Assembly: GCA_030604735.1 (NCBI GenBank)
Contig: JAUVVG010000016.1
Coordinates: 1-64,000, forward strand
Length of the DNA: 64,000 nucleotides
Source: Azoarcus sp.
GTDB taxonomy: Bacteria > Pseudomonadota > Gammaproteobacteria > Burkholderiales > Rhodocyclaceae
Direction: 5' to 3'
Below, one piece after another: positions 54,774 through 63,687 of this stretch. Made by a program: the position numbers and the translations under genes. The number at the start of each line of letters is the position of its first letter. Position 1 is the first letter of the stretch. Below the pieces are notes generated by a model. That model had not been told where the DNA came from, did no database searches, and saw nothing but the letters and a program-made list of their open reading frames with translations.

Positions 54774-56432
54774 GTGTCGGAGAATCAATCGGTATCAGGA
54801 GAAATCTGCTGGAACGAATCCTTGCTGACCGGCATAGACGTCATCGATCAGCAGCACCATGGCTTGGTCGACATGATCAACGCCGCCATGCGGAAGCTGC
54901 AGGGCCGGAAGTCCCTCAGCGCCAGCGAGGTCAGGGCCTTGCTCGGCTATCTGAAGGAATATGCCGAGGTCCACTTCGGCACTGAAGAGGCCTTGATGGC
55001 CTTATGCGGCTTGTCGCCGAGCTATGTCCACGACCATCACGACAACCACGACCGGTTCCTGGCCCGTGTCGATGCGATGCTGGAGCAACTCGCCGGCAAT
55101 GCACTTCCCGATGGCCGTCGGATCGTGGCTTTTCTCGGGGACTGGCTGCTTCATCACATACAGGGCGAAGACCAGGGACTTGCCCGCAAACTGAAAAATG
55201 CACAGCAGAACGCCGCGGCGATGCAGCGACGCCAGCGGGATGCGACATCCCCCGCGGCGGTTTCCACCCGTCCGATCGGTTTTGAGCGGACCGTCGCCCG
55301 CGAGCGGGATGCGCTGCATGCCAGCGAGGATGATGTACAGGCATTGATCGAGCATGGCGCCGGCGCGGCCCTGGTGATCGATCTCGACGCCTCGCTGTTG
55401 CCAGGGCGGGTCCTGCATGCGAGCGAGGCGGCCGCGCGTTTGTTCGGCGCGACGCCCGATGGATTATCGAACCGGTCGTGCGCCGCTTTGTTCAGCGTCA
55501 GTCAGTTGCAACGCTTGCCGGTCGTGATGAGCCAGGTGCTGATGCGAGGCAGTTTCGAAGGGGTGTTGGAGTGCGTCGCCGCATCCGGCGAGACGGTGAC
55601 GACACTGGTGCGGATCACGCATCTGGTGCTGCACGGCCGGATGGTGATCTTGCTGGCCTTCCCGGATCTGTCCCGCTTCGGCTTGCCGGCCGGCGCCGGG
55701 CTGGCCCGGGTGGCTGTGGCCGATGAGCCGTCTAGGGAGGCCGAATCCGCCGAAGGGACGGTGCTCGCCATTCACCCGATGTTCCAGGGTTTGACCCGCG
55801 CCGAACTGGCCGCACTGGAAGGGTGTGCCCGCCTGATCCGGCTTGCCAAGGATCAGACCCTTTACCGCCAAGGCGATCGACCCGAAGGCTTGTACATGGT
55901 GGTCAGTGGCAAGATGAGTCTGACCGTCGCGAACGAGACCAGGGGTGAAAAGGTTCTGGAGATATTCGAACCTTCCCAGGTGTTCGGAGACATCGAGCTT
56001 TTCGGTCGCTGCGAGGCGATCGGCAGTGCGGTCAGCCTGACCCCGTCGGTGCTGCTGTGCATTCCGGCGCAGCGGGTCGGTGAGATGCAGGCCGCCAACA
56101 TGGCGTTCTCATCGGCTGTGGCGACACAGCTTGCGCGACGCTCCGCGCGATTCGCCGCCGACATCGAGGCGCTGACCCTTCACACCGCGATGGAGCGCAT
56201 CATCGACCATCTGCTGGAACACGCCCAGGCCATGGACGAGGGGGTGGTCGAGGCAATGCTACCCGCATCGAAGCAAGTCATCGCCTCCTATCTGAACGTG
56301 AATCCGTCCTCGCTCTCGCGTGCTTTCCAGCAATTGAGCGATCTCGGGCTGATTGCTATCAGCGGCCGTCACGTGATCATCCTCGATCAGAGCAGTTTGC
56401 AGAGCTTTCGTCTGACCGGCATCCCGGCCTGA
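54774..56432 (+). CDS. Hemerythrin / PAS-like / CRP-FNR fusion regulator
   Basis: A 552-residue regulator with three parts. Residues about 12-140 form a bacteriohemerythrin-type di-iron domain with candidate ligands His28, His67, Glu71, His88, His92, His128 and Asp133. Residues about 175-300 look like a PAS sensor. Residues about 325-550 form a CRP/FNR cyclic-nucleotide-type domain plus an HTH (QVIASYLNVNPSSLSRAFQQL). No N-terminal FNR cysteine cluster is seen, so oxygen or NO binding at the di-iron site may be the signal. GTG 54774 with AGAGGGA upstream is preferred to ATG 54729. Confidence 0.82.
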   Translation: MSENQSVSGEICWNESLLTGIDVIDQQHHGLVDMINAAMRKLQGRKSLSASEVRALLGYLKEYAEVHFGTEEALMALCGLSPSYVHDHHDNHDRFLARVDAMLEQLAGNALPDGRRIVAFLGDWLLHHIQGEDQGLARKLKNAQQNAAAMQRRQRDATSPAAVSTRPIGFERTVARERDALHASEDDVQALIEHGAGAALVIDLDASLLPGRVLHASEAAARLFGATPDGLSNRSCAALFSVSQLQRLPVVMSQVLMRGSFEGVLECVAASGETVTTLVRITHLVLHGRMVILLAFPDLSRFGLPAGAGLARVAVADEPSREAESAEGTVLAIHPMFQGLTRAELAALEGCARLIRLAKDQTLYRQGDRPEGLYMVVSGKMSLTVANETRGEKVLEIFEPSQVFGDIELFGRCEAIGSAVSLTPSVLLCIPAQRVGEMQAANMAFSSAVATQLARRSARFAADIEALTLHTAMERIIDHLLEHAQAMDEGVVEAMLPASKQVIASYLNVNPSSLSRAFQQLSDLGLIAISGRHVIILDQSSLQSFRLTGIPA

Positions 56433-56491
56433 TTGCTGGCTGCCATCAACTGCTGACCCTGTCAGCGACTCGGTCGAGCCCAGCCCGGCGC

Positions 56492-57787
56492 TCAGGCCGT
56501 CTGACCGGGTCCGAGTGTCGTGGTCGTTCCGGTGCGGGCGCGGCGATACGCCCTGATGACCCCCAGCATGTTACTGGCCAACCAGGCGAACTCGAGCATG
56601 ACCAGCAGCCCGGCAATTCGAACCATGCCCAGGTTGCCAAGTGCCACCGCCACGATCAGCACAGCCAACGCCAGTCCATGCACCATGAGCTGGCGTCGCG
56701 CTTCGGCTTCGGGCTGTAGTTGCTTCACGTTGGGCGCCTTGATCCCGGACTGGGTCAGGTTCAACCAGGCGAGAAAGGGCACGATCTTGTAAAGCATCCC
56801 CTGAATGATGCTGACGAATCCGCCATACATCACCAGCACCCCGGTCAGCACCGGCAGGCTGGGGTGATCACTGAATCCGGTGGCCAGCAAGCAGGCCAGT
56901 CCGCCGAGCAGGCTCCAGATCCCGAGTCTGAACGACCTGAAACTCGCGTCAGGCACGTTGCGCCGGGTTTGTCGCATCAGTGTCAGGGTCGCGATCAGAA
57001 AGATCGCGGCGAATCCGACCAGCGACCATGAGAGCGCCGTTTTGGCAGCGCTCCAGTCGAATACGGTGGCGACCGACCAGATCGTCAGCGCGAGGATGCA
57101 CAGGCTGGCCCAGTACCGTGTCAGCGTGGCGGGGTAGGGCGGGGTGATCTGGAACATCGGCACCACGATCCAGCTGGTCGCTGCGAGCAGTATCCCGGTG
57201 CCGCCGAGCAGGGCCCAGCCGACATGGAGTTCGAGCATCGTCAGCAAGGGCAGCGCGAGTCCCTTAGCCAGGGTTAGCGACAAGGCAAGACCCAGCATGA
57301 CCGCGACACCCAGTCCGATCAACGCCAGGCGCAGATCACGCTGACTGCCTCTGGCCGCGGGCGCATGGAGCAACGCGATCATCGCTGCGAACAGGAATGC
57401 CGCGAATCCGGTGCCGAGCAAGGTCGCCGCGGTCATCAGCACAGCCGGTTTCATCAGCAGCAGGCCGCCGGCAAGGGCAAGCGCGCCGCCAACGATCAGG
57501 ACATGGACCACGGTCGCGGTCAGCCTGACCGCCGGGATCGCGGCGCCGCAGACCACCGGCAGCACCTGGAACAAGGCCCCGACCATCACCATCAGCATGA
57601 AGCCGACCGTCAGCAGATGGGTGATCGACAAAGCCCCCGGTGTCCATCTCGATTCGAGCAAGGACGGCGCAAATACCAGCAGCACGCCTGCCACGATGCC
57701 GAACAGTGGCGCACTCAGGAAGAAGCGCAGCGGCGCGGAAATCGGCGGTGCCGAATCGTAGCCAAGGACACTGCCGGTCGGTTTCAT
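56492..57787 (-). CDS. Polytopic membrane protein, NnrS/oxidase subunit I-like
   Basis: A 431-residue protein with about 12 membrane helices. Segments such as ITHLLTVGFMLMVMVGALFQVLPVV and LELHVGWALLGGTGILLAATSWIVVPMFQ contain conserved histidines and resemble the NnrS and cytochrome oxidase subunit I-like families found with nitric-oxide metabolism. It is the third gene of the hemerythrin-DUF2249 operon and overlaps the DUF2249 gene by 4 bp. The exact family is uncertain; haem binding is an inference from histidine placement. Confidence 0.65.
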   Translation of the reverse strand: MKPTGSVLGYDSAPPISAPLRFFLSAPLFGIVAGVLLVFAPSLLESRWTPGALSITHLLTVGFMLMVMVGALFQVLPVVCGAAIPAVRLTATVVHVLIVGGALALAGGLLLMKPAVLMTAATLLGTGFAAFLFAAMIALLHAPAARGSQRDLRLALIGLGVAVMLGLALSLTLAKGLALPLLTMLELHVGWALLGGTGILLAATSWIVVPMFQITPPYPATLTRYWASLCILALTIWSVATVFDWSAAKTALSWSLVGFAAIFLIATLTLMRQTRRNVPDASFRSFRLGIWSLLGGLACLLATGFSDHPSLPVLTGVLVMYGGFVSIIQGMLYKIVPFLAWLNLTQSGIKAPNVKQLQPEAEARRQLMVHGLALAVLIVAVALGNLGMVRIAGLLVMLEFAWLASNMLGVIRAYRRARTGTTTTLGPGQTA

Positions 57788-58002
57788 GGAGCGGTAATAC
57801 CGATCACCACCACGCCGTCATCGCGAATCGTGTGCTCGTACTTGTAACCGTCACGATCGAGAATCCTGAACAAGGGCCAGGGCATGCGGTCGATCAACAC
57901 CGTGAATCGGCCGCCCGGACCGAGATCGGCCAGCGCCTCCATCACCATTTCGAACGGCTGCGGCGGCTCGAGGCCGCGCGCATCGACGACGATATCGCTC
58001 AC
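57784..58002 (-). CDS. DUF2249 domain protein
   Basis: A 72-residue protein with the DUF2249 pattern VVDARGLEPPQPFEMVMEALADLGPGGRFTVLIDRMPWPLFRILDRDGY. This domain is often found beside hemerythrins and denitrification genes and has a SirA/TusA-like fold, with a possible role in metal or sulfur handling. It overlaps both neighbours by 4 bp, so all three genes are translated together. Confidence 0.85.
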   Translation of the reverse strand: MSDIVVDARGLEPPQPFEMVMEALADLGPGGRFTVLIDRMPWPLFRILDRDGYKYEHTIRDDGVVVIGITAP

Positions 58003-58454
58003 TTTGATGCTCCATCGAGATGGCCGGACAGTTTGTCCGCAAGGTCGGTCCGCTCCGGCGCGAGTTGCTGGTCACACATCGGATAGAGAATGTTCTCCTC
58101 CTTCATGTTGTGCTGTTGCATCATGATCAGCAAGGTTTCGCTCTCGCCTTCATACGCGCTCGAATCCTTTTGCGCAATCGCGTCCCGCAACAAGTCGAGT
58201 TGCTCGCGCATGTTGCGGTGGTCCGCCTTCATCATCCGGGTCGGTCCCTCGGTCATGCCGGTGACTGCCTCGAAGCGCGGGAACAGGATCTCCTCTTCGG
58301 CGGAGAAATGCGTTTCCAGGGCATGGGCAAATGCGTTCAAGGCATGCCCGGCCTTGTCCCATTCACCGCGAGCCGCCGCGTTCTCTGCGCTGGCGAACAA
58401 GTCATCGCACTCGCGATGATCATGTGTCATCAGCCTGGTGATGTCGGTCATCAT
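57999..58454 (-). CDS. Hemerythrin HHE-domain protein
   Basis: A 151-residue protein of the HHE cation-binding family. Metal ligands come from MTHDHRECDD, ALETHFSAEEEILFPRF and MMQQHNMKEENILYP. Such proteins bind oxygen or NO at a di-iron centre or act in iron-sulfur repair. It is the first gene of the operon, with an FNR/DNR box about 60 bp upstream, which fits expression under low oxygen or NO. Confidence 0.9.
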   Translation of the reverse strand: MMTDITRLMTHDHRECDDLFASAENAAARGEWDKAGHALNAFAHALETHFSAEEEILFPRFEAVTGMTEGPTRMMKADHRNMREQLDLLRDAIAQKDSSAYEGESETLLIMMQQHNMKEENILYPMCDQQLAPERTDLADKLSGHLDGASK

Positions 58455-58506
58455 GATCTCTCCCTTCTGGTTGATCCGATTCTTGCGAATGAGGCCTTGT
58501 CACGCC

Positions 58507-58520
58507 TTGATGTCCATCAA
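58507..58520 (-). promoter_or_regulatory. Perfect FNR/DNR-type operator
   Basis: TTGATGTCCATCAA matches the FNR/DNR consensus TTGAT-N4-ATCAA exactly. It lies about 53-66 bp upstream of the hemerythrin gene on the minus strand and about 80 bp before the divergent MFS gene. Activation of the hemerythrin operon by a CRP/FNR-family regulator is likely; the CRP fusion at 54774 or a separate FNR/DNR are candidates. Confidence 0.8.
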
Positions 58521-58599
58521 CAGGGCGGGCAGGGCGAGCGCACCGAAACGGTGCCGGAACGCGTTAGAATCGCGCCTTGCTCATTTCTGAGGCCAAGCA

Positions 58600-59820
58600 A
58601 TGTCGCACGGTCTGCGCCCGAACGCCTGGGTCACCATCTTTCTGCCTTTCGCGCTCGGGTATTACCTTTCCTATCTGCTCCGTACCGTCAATGCGGTGAT
58701 CTCGCCTGATCTCACGCGGGATCTGGCCTTGTCCGCTGCGGATCTCGGTTTGCTCACCAGCGCCTACTTCCTGACCTTCGGCATGGCGCAAATCCCGCTG
58801 GGGATCGCGCTGGACCGCTATGGGCCGAAGCGGGTAGAGGGCTTTCTGATGATTCTGGCCGGCATCGGCGCGATTGCCTTCGCACTCGGAGATTCGCTCG
58901 GACAGCTCGGGCTGGCGCGCGGTCTGATCGGTCTGGGCGTCTCGGCCTGCCTGATGGCCGGCCTGAAGGGTTTCGCGATGTGGTATCCACCCGAGCGCCA
59001 GAGCTCGATGGTCGGCTTCATCATGGCAGCCGGTGCGATGGGTGCGCTCACTGCCAGCGCACCGGTCGAGGCGATGCTGCCTTTCCTGGGCTGGCGTGGG
59101 GTCTTCTGGGTGATCGCAGGGCTGGCGTTCGCGATCGCGGCCTTGATCTTCTTTTCGCTTCCCGGCGATGCCCCCCACACCTCGAACGAATCGATCGCCC
59201 AGGCCTTCCGATCGGTTGGGCATATCTTTGTCTCCTTTTCTTTCCTGCGCTTTGCCGGCTCGGCGATGTTCTTCACTGGCGGTTTCATGGCGATGCAGAG
59301 CCTGTGGGCGGTGCCGTGGCTGATGAATATCAACCAGATGTCACTGACCACGGCGGCCAGCTATCTGATGATTCTGAACATCGGCATGCTGGTCGGGCAA
59401 CTGTCGATCGGTGTGCTCGGTACCCGCCTGAACCGGCGCGGGGTGTTGCCGCTACACATGATGCAGATCGGATTCGCGCTGATGTTGCTGGTGCAGATCG
59501 GCATCCTGTTCGGTATTGGCCCGGTGTTCCTGCTGTGGTTCCTGCTCGGGGTGATGTCGGCGGTGAATTCGCAGGCCTATCTGGCGACCGCGGCGCATTT
59601 TCCCAAGGAGGCCTTCGGCCGGGTCAGTACCGCGATCAACCTGATGGCTTTTCTCGGCGCCTTCCTGGTTCAGTGGGGCCTGGGGGTCGCACTGGATGTG
59701 CTTCAGGGGGGCGGCTGGTCGGTGCCGGCCTCATTGCAAGCCGCCTTTGCTGGATTGATCGTGCTCCAGATGCTGAGCTTCCTGCCCCTGGTGATCGGGC
59801 GAACGGGGCGGCCGAAGTGA
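58600..59820 (+). CDS. Major facilitator superfamily transporter
   Basis: A 406-residue 12-helix transporter. The loop after helix 2 has DRYGPKRVEG, the typical MFS motif between helices 2 and 3, and GLGVSACLMAGLKGFAMWYPPE follows in helix 4 to 5. It resembles the anion/cation or nitrate-type symporter groups only loosely. It shares the intergenic region with the hemerythrin operon, including the FNR box, but the substrate is not known. Confidence 0.85.
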   Translation: MSHGLRPNAWVTIFLPFALGYYLSYLLRTVNAVISPDLTRDLALSAADLGLLTSAYFLTFGMAQIPLGIALDRYGPKRVEGFLMILAGIGAIAFALGDSLGQLGLARGLIGLGVSACLMAGLKGFAMWYPPERQSSMVGFIMAAGAMGALTASAPVEAMLPFLGWRGVFWVIAGLAFAIAALIFFSLPGDAPHTSNESIAQAFRSVGHIFVSFSFLRFAGSAMFFTGGFMAMQSLWAVPWLMNINQMSLTTAASYLMILNIGMLVGQLSIGVLGTRLNRRGVLPLHMMQIGFALMLLVQIGILFGIGPVFLLWFLLGVMSAVNSQAYLATAAHFPKEAFGRVSTAINLMAFLGAFLVQWGLGVALDVLQGGGWSVPASLQAAFAGLIVLQMLSFLPLVIGRTGRPK

Positions 59821-59825
59821 TGCGA

Positions 59826-59847
59826 GGGGGTGATCCGGATCACCCCC
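59826..59847. repeat. Perfect 22-bp palindrome between convergent genes
   Basis: GGGGGTGATCC (59826-59836) is followed directly by its exact inverse (59837-59847). It lies 5 bp after the MFS stop and reaches into the last codons of the convergent bacteriohemerythrin gene. As RNA it would fold to a 9-bp stem with a 4-base loop, a likely transcript end or barrier without a T-tract. Confidence 0.65.
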
Positions 59848-60319
59848 TGCCGAGGAGGCGATCGAACCAGCCGACCTTTCTGCCTTGACTGGCCGTGACC
59901 TCCGGCGGATCGGCCTTGTAGTGCTCCCGGTACCAGTTTCCGAAGCGCAGGTCGTGAGTCATGATGTGGCCGATCAGCCACTTGTTTAGAAACCGTCGCA
60001 ACTCCTGAACCCGCTCCTCAGTCCAGTCATCGCTGCTGCCCAGGAATTCGGCCACGGTCGAGCCGAACTGTTCATGCAGCTTTAGATGTTCTTCGAAGGC
60101 AGGGTAGCCACTGTCTTCCATCAGCTTCTGTTCATTAGTGAAATGCGTGACCACATAGGTCAGCAGTTCTTCTATGGTTTCATCGACGGTACCGAGGTCG
60201 AGTTGCTTGACCAGTTCGAACAGGTGCCGGTGCTCGTTATCGACCTGCGGGACATTGATTCTGAATCCTTCCCGCCACTCGATCACAAAGGGGGCTCGCT
60301 TGGTGCTCGTATCGCTCAT
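59840..60319 (-). CDS. Bacteriohemerythrin
   Basis: A 159-residue oxygen-binding di-iron protein. The pattern VPQVDNEHRHLFELVKQL, TYVVTHFTNEQKLMEDSGYP, EEHLKLHEQF and WLIGHIMTHDLRFGNWY carries all the His, Glu and Asp ligands of the family. A short tail follows (GRKVGWFDRLLGRG). It stands alone on the minus strand and is the third separate hemerythrin-type gene in 6 kb. Confidence 0.92.
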   Translation of the reverse strand: MSDTSTKRAPFVIEWREGFRINVPQVDNEHRHLFELVKQLDLGTVDETIEELLTYVVTHFTNEQKLMEDSGYPAFEEHLKLHEQFGSTVAEFLGSSDDWTEERVQELRRFLNKWLIGHIMTHDLRFGNWYREHYKADPPEVTASQGRKVGWFDRLLGRG

Positions 60320-60475
60320 AGTGAGGCATCACCACTTTCGGGTTTGAAGAAAAGGGCGCCAACGCTCGCGATCGACCTCGATTGGTCGTTGCAACCGATG
60401 ACATGTCGATCCAATCATAATGCAGAATGCGACCCAATGCCCACGCCGTTTGAATGGTTATGCTCGCCTCCCGGC

Positions 60476-61684
60476 TCACACGAATCCGCCAGCCGCATGA
60501 CCCGAGGCCCAGGCCCATTGGAAATTGTAGCCACCCAGGTGACCGGTCACGTCCATGACTTCACCGATGAAGAAGAGCCCCTTGCATGCGGTCGCCTCCA
60601 TGGTTTTCGAGGACAATCCGCGGGTATCGACCCCACCCAGCGTCACTTCGGCCTTCGCATAGCCCTGGGTGCCCGACGGCGTGATGCGCCAGTCGGTCAG
60701 TGCCTGCGCGAGCCTGTTCCGGTCGCTATGTCCCAATTGCCGCAACGGTGCCTCGAAACCATGCAGCGCGCACCAGGCGTGGGCAAAGCGGCGCGGCAGA
60801 TACTCGGACAACAGGTTCGCCACCAGGCTGCGCTCACTTGCGTAGGCGCTCAACCAGGCCTCGATATCGATGTCGGGCAGCAAGGCGATGCTGACCGGCT
60901 CCCAGTCGCGCGTCTCGTAGGCCTGGGCTTGCCAGTAGCTGCTGACTTGCAGGATGACCGGGCCGGACAGGCCCCGGTGGGTAATCAGCATGGCCTCTCG
61001 AAAACGAGCGCCGTTGCAGCGCGCCTCGACTTCCAGCGAGGCCCCGGACAAGGACTGCAGGCGTTGCAGCGTCTCGGGTGGCAGGGTCAGCGGCACCAGT
61101 GCCGGGCGGGGCGGGACGATCCCCTGGCCGAACTGTTCGGCGATCCGGTAGCCGAACGGCGTCGCACCGATCTTGGGGATGGAGAGGCCACCGGTCGCGA
61201 TCACGAGGCTTTCACAACTCAGTCGGCCGCGGCTGCTGTCGATAAGGAACCTGACCCGCTCATCATCCTGGCGGATGATCGAATCGACGCTGGCCGGCAT
61301 CGCCCACTCGACCCCGGCCATGTCGCACTCGGATCTCAGCATTGCAATGATCTGCTGCGCCGAATCGTCGCAAAAGAGTTGCCCGTGATCGCGCTCGTGA
61401 TAGGCGATGCCGTGCCGCTCGACCAGTTCGATGAAGTGAGCAGCCGTATAGCGTGACAGGGCCGAGCGGACGAAATGCGGATTACGACACAGGAAGTGCT
61501 CCGGGCCGACCTTGCGATTGGTGAAGTTGCACCGCCCGCCGCCCGATATCCGTATCTTCTCGGCGAGCTTGGTTGCATGGTCCACCAACAGCACCCGCCG
61601 CCCCCGAAAGCCGGCTTGGGCAGCACACATCATGCCGGCTGCACCGGCGCCGATGATGATTACGTCGTAGTGTTCGGCTGACAC
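60476..61684 (-). CDS. NAD(P)/FAD-dependent oxidoreductase, BaiN/HI0933 family
   Basis: A 402-residue flavoprotein. The FAD motif [20 protein letters not shown] lies at the N-terminus, followed by [14 protein letters not shown], and [27 protein letters not shown] at the C-terminus is the family signature. Start GTG 61684 matches the family N-terminus and has GGGGAG upstream; the 74 extra residues up to 61906 look non-conserved and are rejected. The function of HI0933-like proteins is not settled; BaiN acts in bile-acid reduction in gut bacteria. Confidence 0.88.
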   Translation of the reverse strand: MSAEHYDVIIIGAGAAGMMCAAQAGFRGRRVLLVDHATKLAEKIRISGGGRCNFTNRKVGPEHFLCRNPHFVRSALSRYTAAHFIELVERHGIAYHERDHGQLFCDDSAQQIIAMLRSECDMAGVEWAMPASVDSIIRQDDERVRFLIDSSRGRLSCESLVIATGGLSIPKIGATPFGYRIAEQFGQGIVPPRPALVPLTLPPETLQRLQSLSGASLEVEARCNGARFREAMLITHRGLSGPVILQVSSYWQAQAYETRDWEPVSIALLPDIDIEAWLSAYASERSLVANLLSEYLPRRFAHAWCALHGFEAPLRQLGHSDRNRLAQALTDWRITPSGTQGYAKAEVTLGGVDTRGLSSKTMEATACKGLFFIGEVMDVTGHLGGYNFQWAWASGHAAGGFV

Positions 61685-61946
61685 CGATTCTGGCTCCCCT
61701 GATCGAGCCCGCGAGCTTACGCATTCGGGGAGCGGGCCGCAATCTTCCGGGGCGCTTTCGAGGTCATCCGCTCGCGCGGCGTGGCAAGCGTATTCGGCAA
61801 GCGTGGAAAGTCCGAACCGATCATGCAGCCTCTCCCGCGTTTCCATCGCATCTACATCGAGGGCGGTGCGGATAAAGTGGGTGTGCGCCGAACCGCCACG
61901 GCACATCGCTTGTCATACCAGCCATTCACGAGTTGAGGAGAGACGC

Positions 61947-62243
61947 ATGGTCGATCGATTGACAGATGTAGCGCGGGCCGAGGCCTTGGCGACGCTGAGC
62001 GAGTGGCAGGTGGTGGAGGGCAGGGATGCGATCATGCGCGGCCTGCGCTTCAATGATTTCAACCAGGCCTTCGGTTTCATGAGCCGGGTCGCGATGATGG
62101 CCGAGAAACTCGACCATCATCCTGAGTGGTTCAACGTCTATAACCGGGTCGAGATCACATTGTCGACCCATGATGCCGGCGGGCTGACCGAACTCGATGT
62201 CCGGCTGGCCCGCTTCATCGATCAGACCGCGGCCAGCGCCTGA
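61947..62243 (+). CDS. phhB: Pterin-4-alpha-carbinolamine dehydratase
   Basis: A 98-residue enzyme that recycles oxidised pterin for aromatic amino acid hydroxylases. The motif [13 protein letters not shown]-like ([29 protein letters not shown]) carries the catalytic histidines, and [17 protein letters not shown] is typical. GAGGAG lies 6 bases upstream of the ATG. No phenylalanine hydroxylase gene is nearby. Its 3' end overlaps the convergent metY gene by 22 bp. Confidence 0.93.
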   Translation: MVDRLTDVARAEALATLSEWQVVEGRDAIMRGLRFNDFNQAFGFMSRVAMMAEKLDHHPEWFNVYNRVEITLSTHDAGGLTELDVRLARFIDQTAASA

Positions 62244-63493
62244 TCCAGGTCGGCGATCAGATCGTCGACATGCTCGATCCCGACCGACAGGCGAATCATG
62301 TCTTCGGTCACACCGGCCTTGACCATTTCTTCCGGTGACAACTGGCGGTGCGTGGTCGAGGCCGGGTGGCAGGCCAGCGTCTTGCAGTCACCGATATTGA
62401 CCAGGCGGGTCACCAGCTTGAGCGCGTCCTGGAAACGGGCGCCGCCCTCGATGCCGCCCTTGACGCCGAAGTTCAGAATGCCCGAGGCGCGGCCATTCAT
62501 GTATTTCTGCACCAGCGCGTGGTCCTTGTGGTCCTCGAGGCCGGCGTAGTTCACCCAGCCGACCTTGTCATGGTCGCGCAGGTATTCGGCGATCTTGACG
62601 CTGTTGTCGCAGATCCGGTCCATGCGCAGGGCGAGGGTCTCGATGCCCTGCAGGATCAGAAAGGCGTTGAATGGCGAGATCGCCGCACCCATGTTGCGCA
62701 GCGGCACGACCCGCGCCCGGCCGATGTAGGCCGCCGGTCCGAGTGCCTCGGTATAGACCACGCCGTGATAGGACACGTCGGGTTCGTTCAGGCGCTTGAA
62801 CCGTGCCTTGTGCTCGGCCCATGGGAACTTGCCGGAATCCACGATCACGCCGCCTATCGAATTGCCATGGCCGCCCAGGTACTTGGTCAGCGCGTGCACG
62901 ACGATGTCGGCGCCGTGCTCGAAGGGACGGCACAGGTAGGGAGAGGGCACGGTGTTGTCCACGATCAGCGGCACGCCATGACGGTGCGCGACCGCCGCGA
63001 GCTTCTCGAAATCGGTGACGTTGCCGAGCGGGTTGCCGACCGACTCGCAGAAGATCGCCTTGGTCCGGTCGTCGATCAACTTGTCGAAGGCGTCGGGATC
63101 GCGATAGTCGGCAAAGCGCACTTCGACCCCGTATTGCGGCAGGGTGTGGGCGAACAGGTTGTAGGTGCCACCATAAAGCGTGCTGGAGGTCACGATGTTG
63201 TCACCCGCTTCTGCGATCGTCTGGATCGCCGCGGTAATCGCCGCCATCCCGGAGGCCATCGCCAGCGCCGCGATACCGCCTTCCATTGCCGCCACCCGTT
63301 TTTCCAGTACGTCCTGGGTCGGATTCATGATCCGGGTGTAGATGTTGCCCTGGACCTTCAGGTCGAACAGGTCCGCGCCATGTTGGGTGTCGTCGAAGGC
63401 GTAGGACGTGGTCTGGTAGATCGGTACCGCCACCGCCTTGGTGGTCGGGTCCGGCGTATAGCCGCCATGTACGGCAAGTGTCTCGAGTTTCAT
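62222..63493 (-). CDS. metY: O-acetylhomoserine sulfhydrylase
   Basis: A 423-residue Cys/Met metabolism PLP enzyme that makes homocysteine from O-acetylhomoserine and sulfide. [52 protein letters not shown] and the PLP-lysine region [11 protein letters not shown] are the MetY pattern. ATG 63493 has GGAGGAAG upstream; the frame to 63754 is rejected. Length and the [22 protein letters not shown] segment favour MetY over cystathionine synthases. Confidence 0.95.
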   Translation of the reverse strand: MKLETLAVHGGYTPDPTTKAVAVPIYQTTSYAFDDTQHGADLFDLKVQGNIYTRIMNPTQDVLEKRVAAMEGGIAALAMASGMAAITAAIQTIAEAGDNIVTSSTLYGGTYNLFAHTLPQYGVEVRFADYRDPDAFDKLIDDRTKAIFCESVGNPLGNVTDFEKLAAVAHRHGVPLIVDNTVPSPYLCRPFEHGADIVVHALTKYLGGHGNSIGGVIVDSGKFPWAEHKARFKRLNEPDVSYHGVVYTEALGPAAYIGRARVVPLRNMGAAISPFNAFLILQGIETLALRMDRICDNSVKIAEYLRDHDKVGWVNYAGLEDHKDHALVQKYMNGRASGILNFGVKGGIEGGARFQDALKLVTRLVNIGDCKTLACHPASTTHRQLSPEEMVKAGVTEDMIRLSVGIEHVDDLIADLDQALAAV

Positions 63494-63687
63494 GAAAGGG
63501 ACTTCCTCCGGTGTCTGGTGTGATGCGCGACGAGTATAACCAGCGTGGGATTCATAACGAAATAACCCGGCATTCTGTGCATCGATCCATCGGTCGAGGA
63601 TTCGACGATGAATCGATGACGCACGCCTTGCAGGCTCGCTTCGAGCGGTTACCATACACGACTGACAAGAACGATTGGACGAGACGA

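Noticed and set aside
62348-63523. A 391-codon plus-strand frame opposite metY
   Set aside because: MetY is complete and conserved on the minus strand; the antisense frame has no motif.
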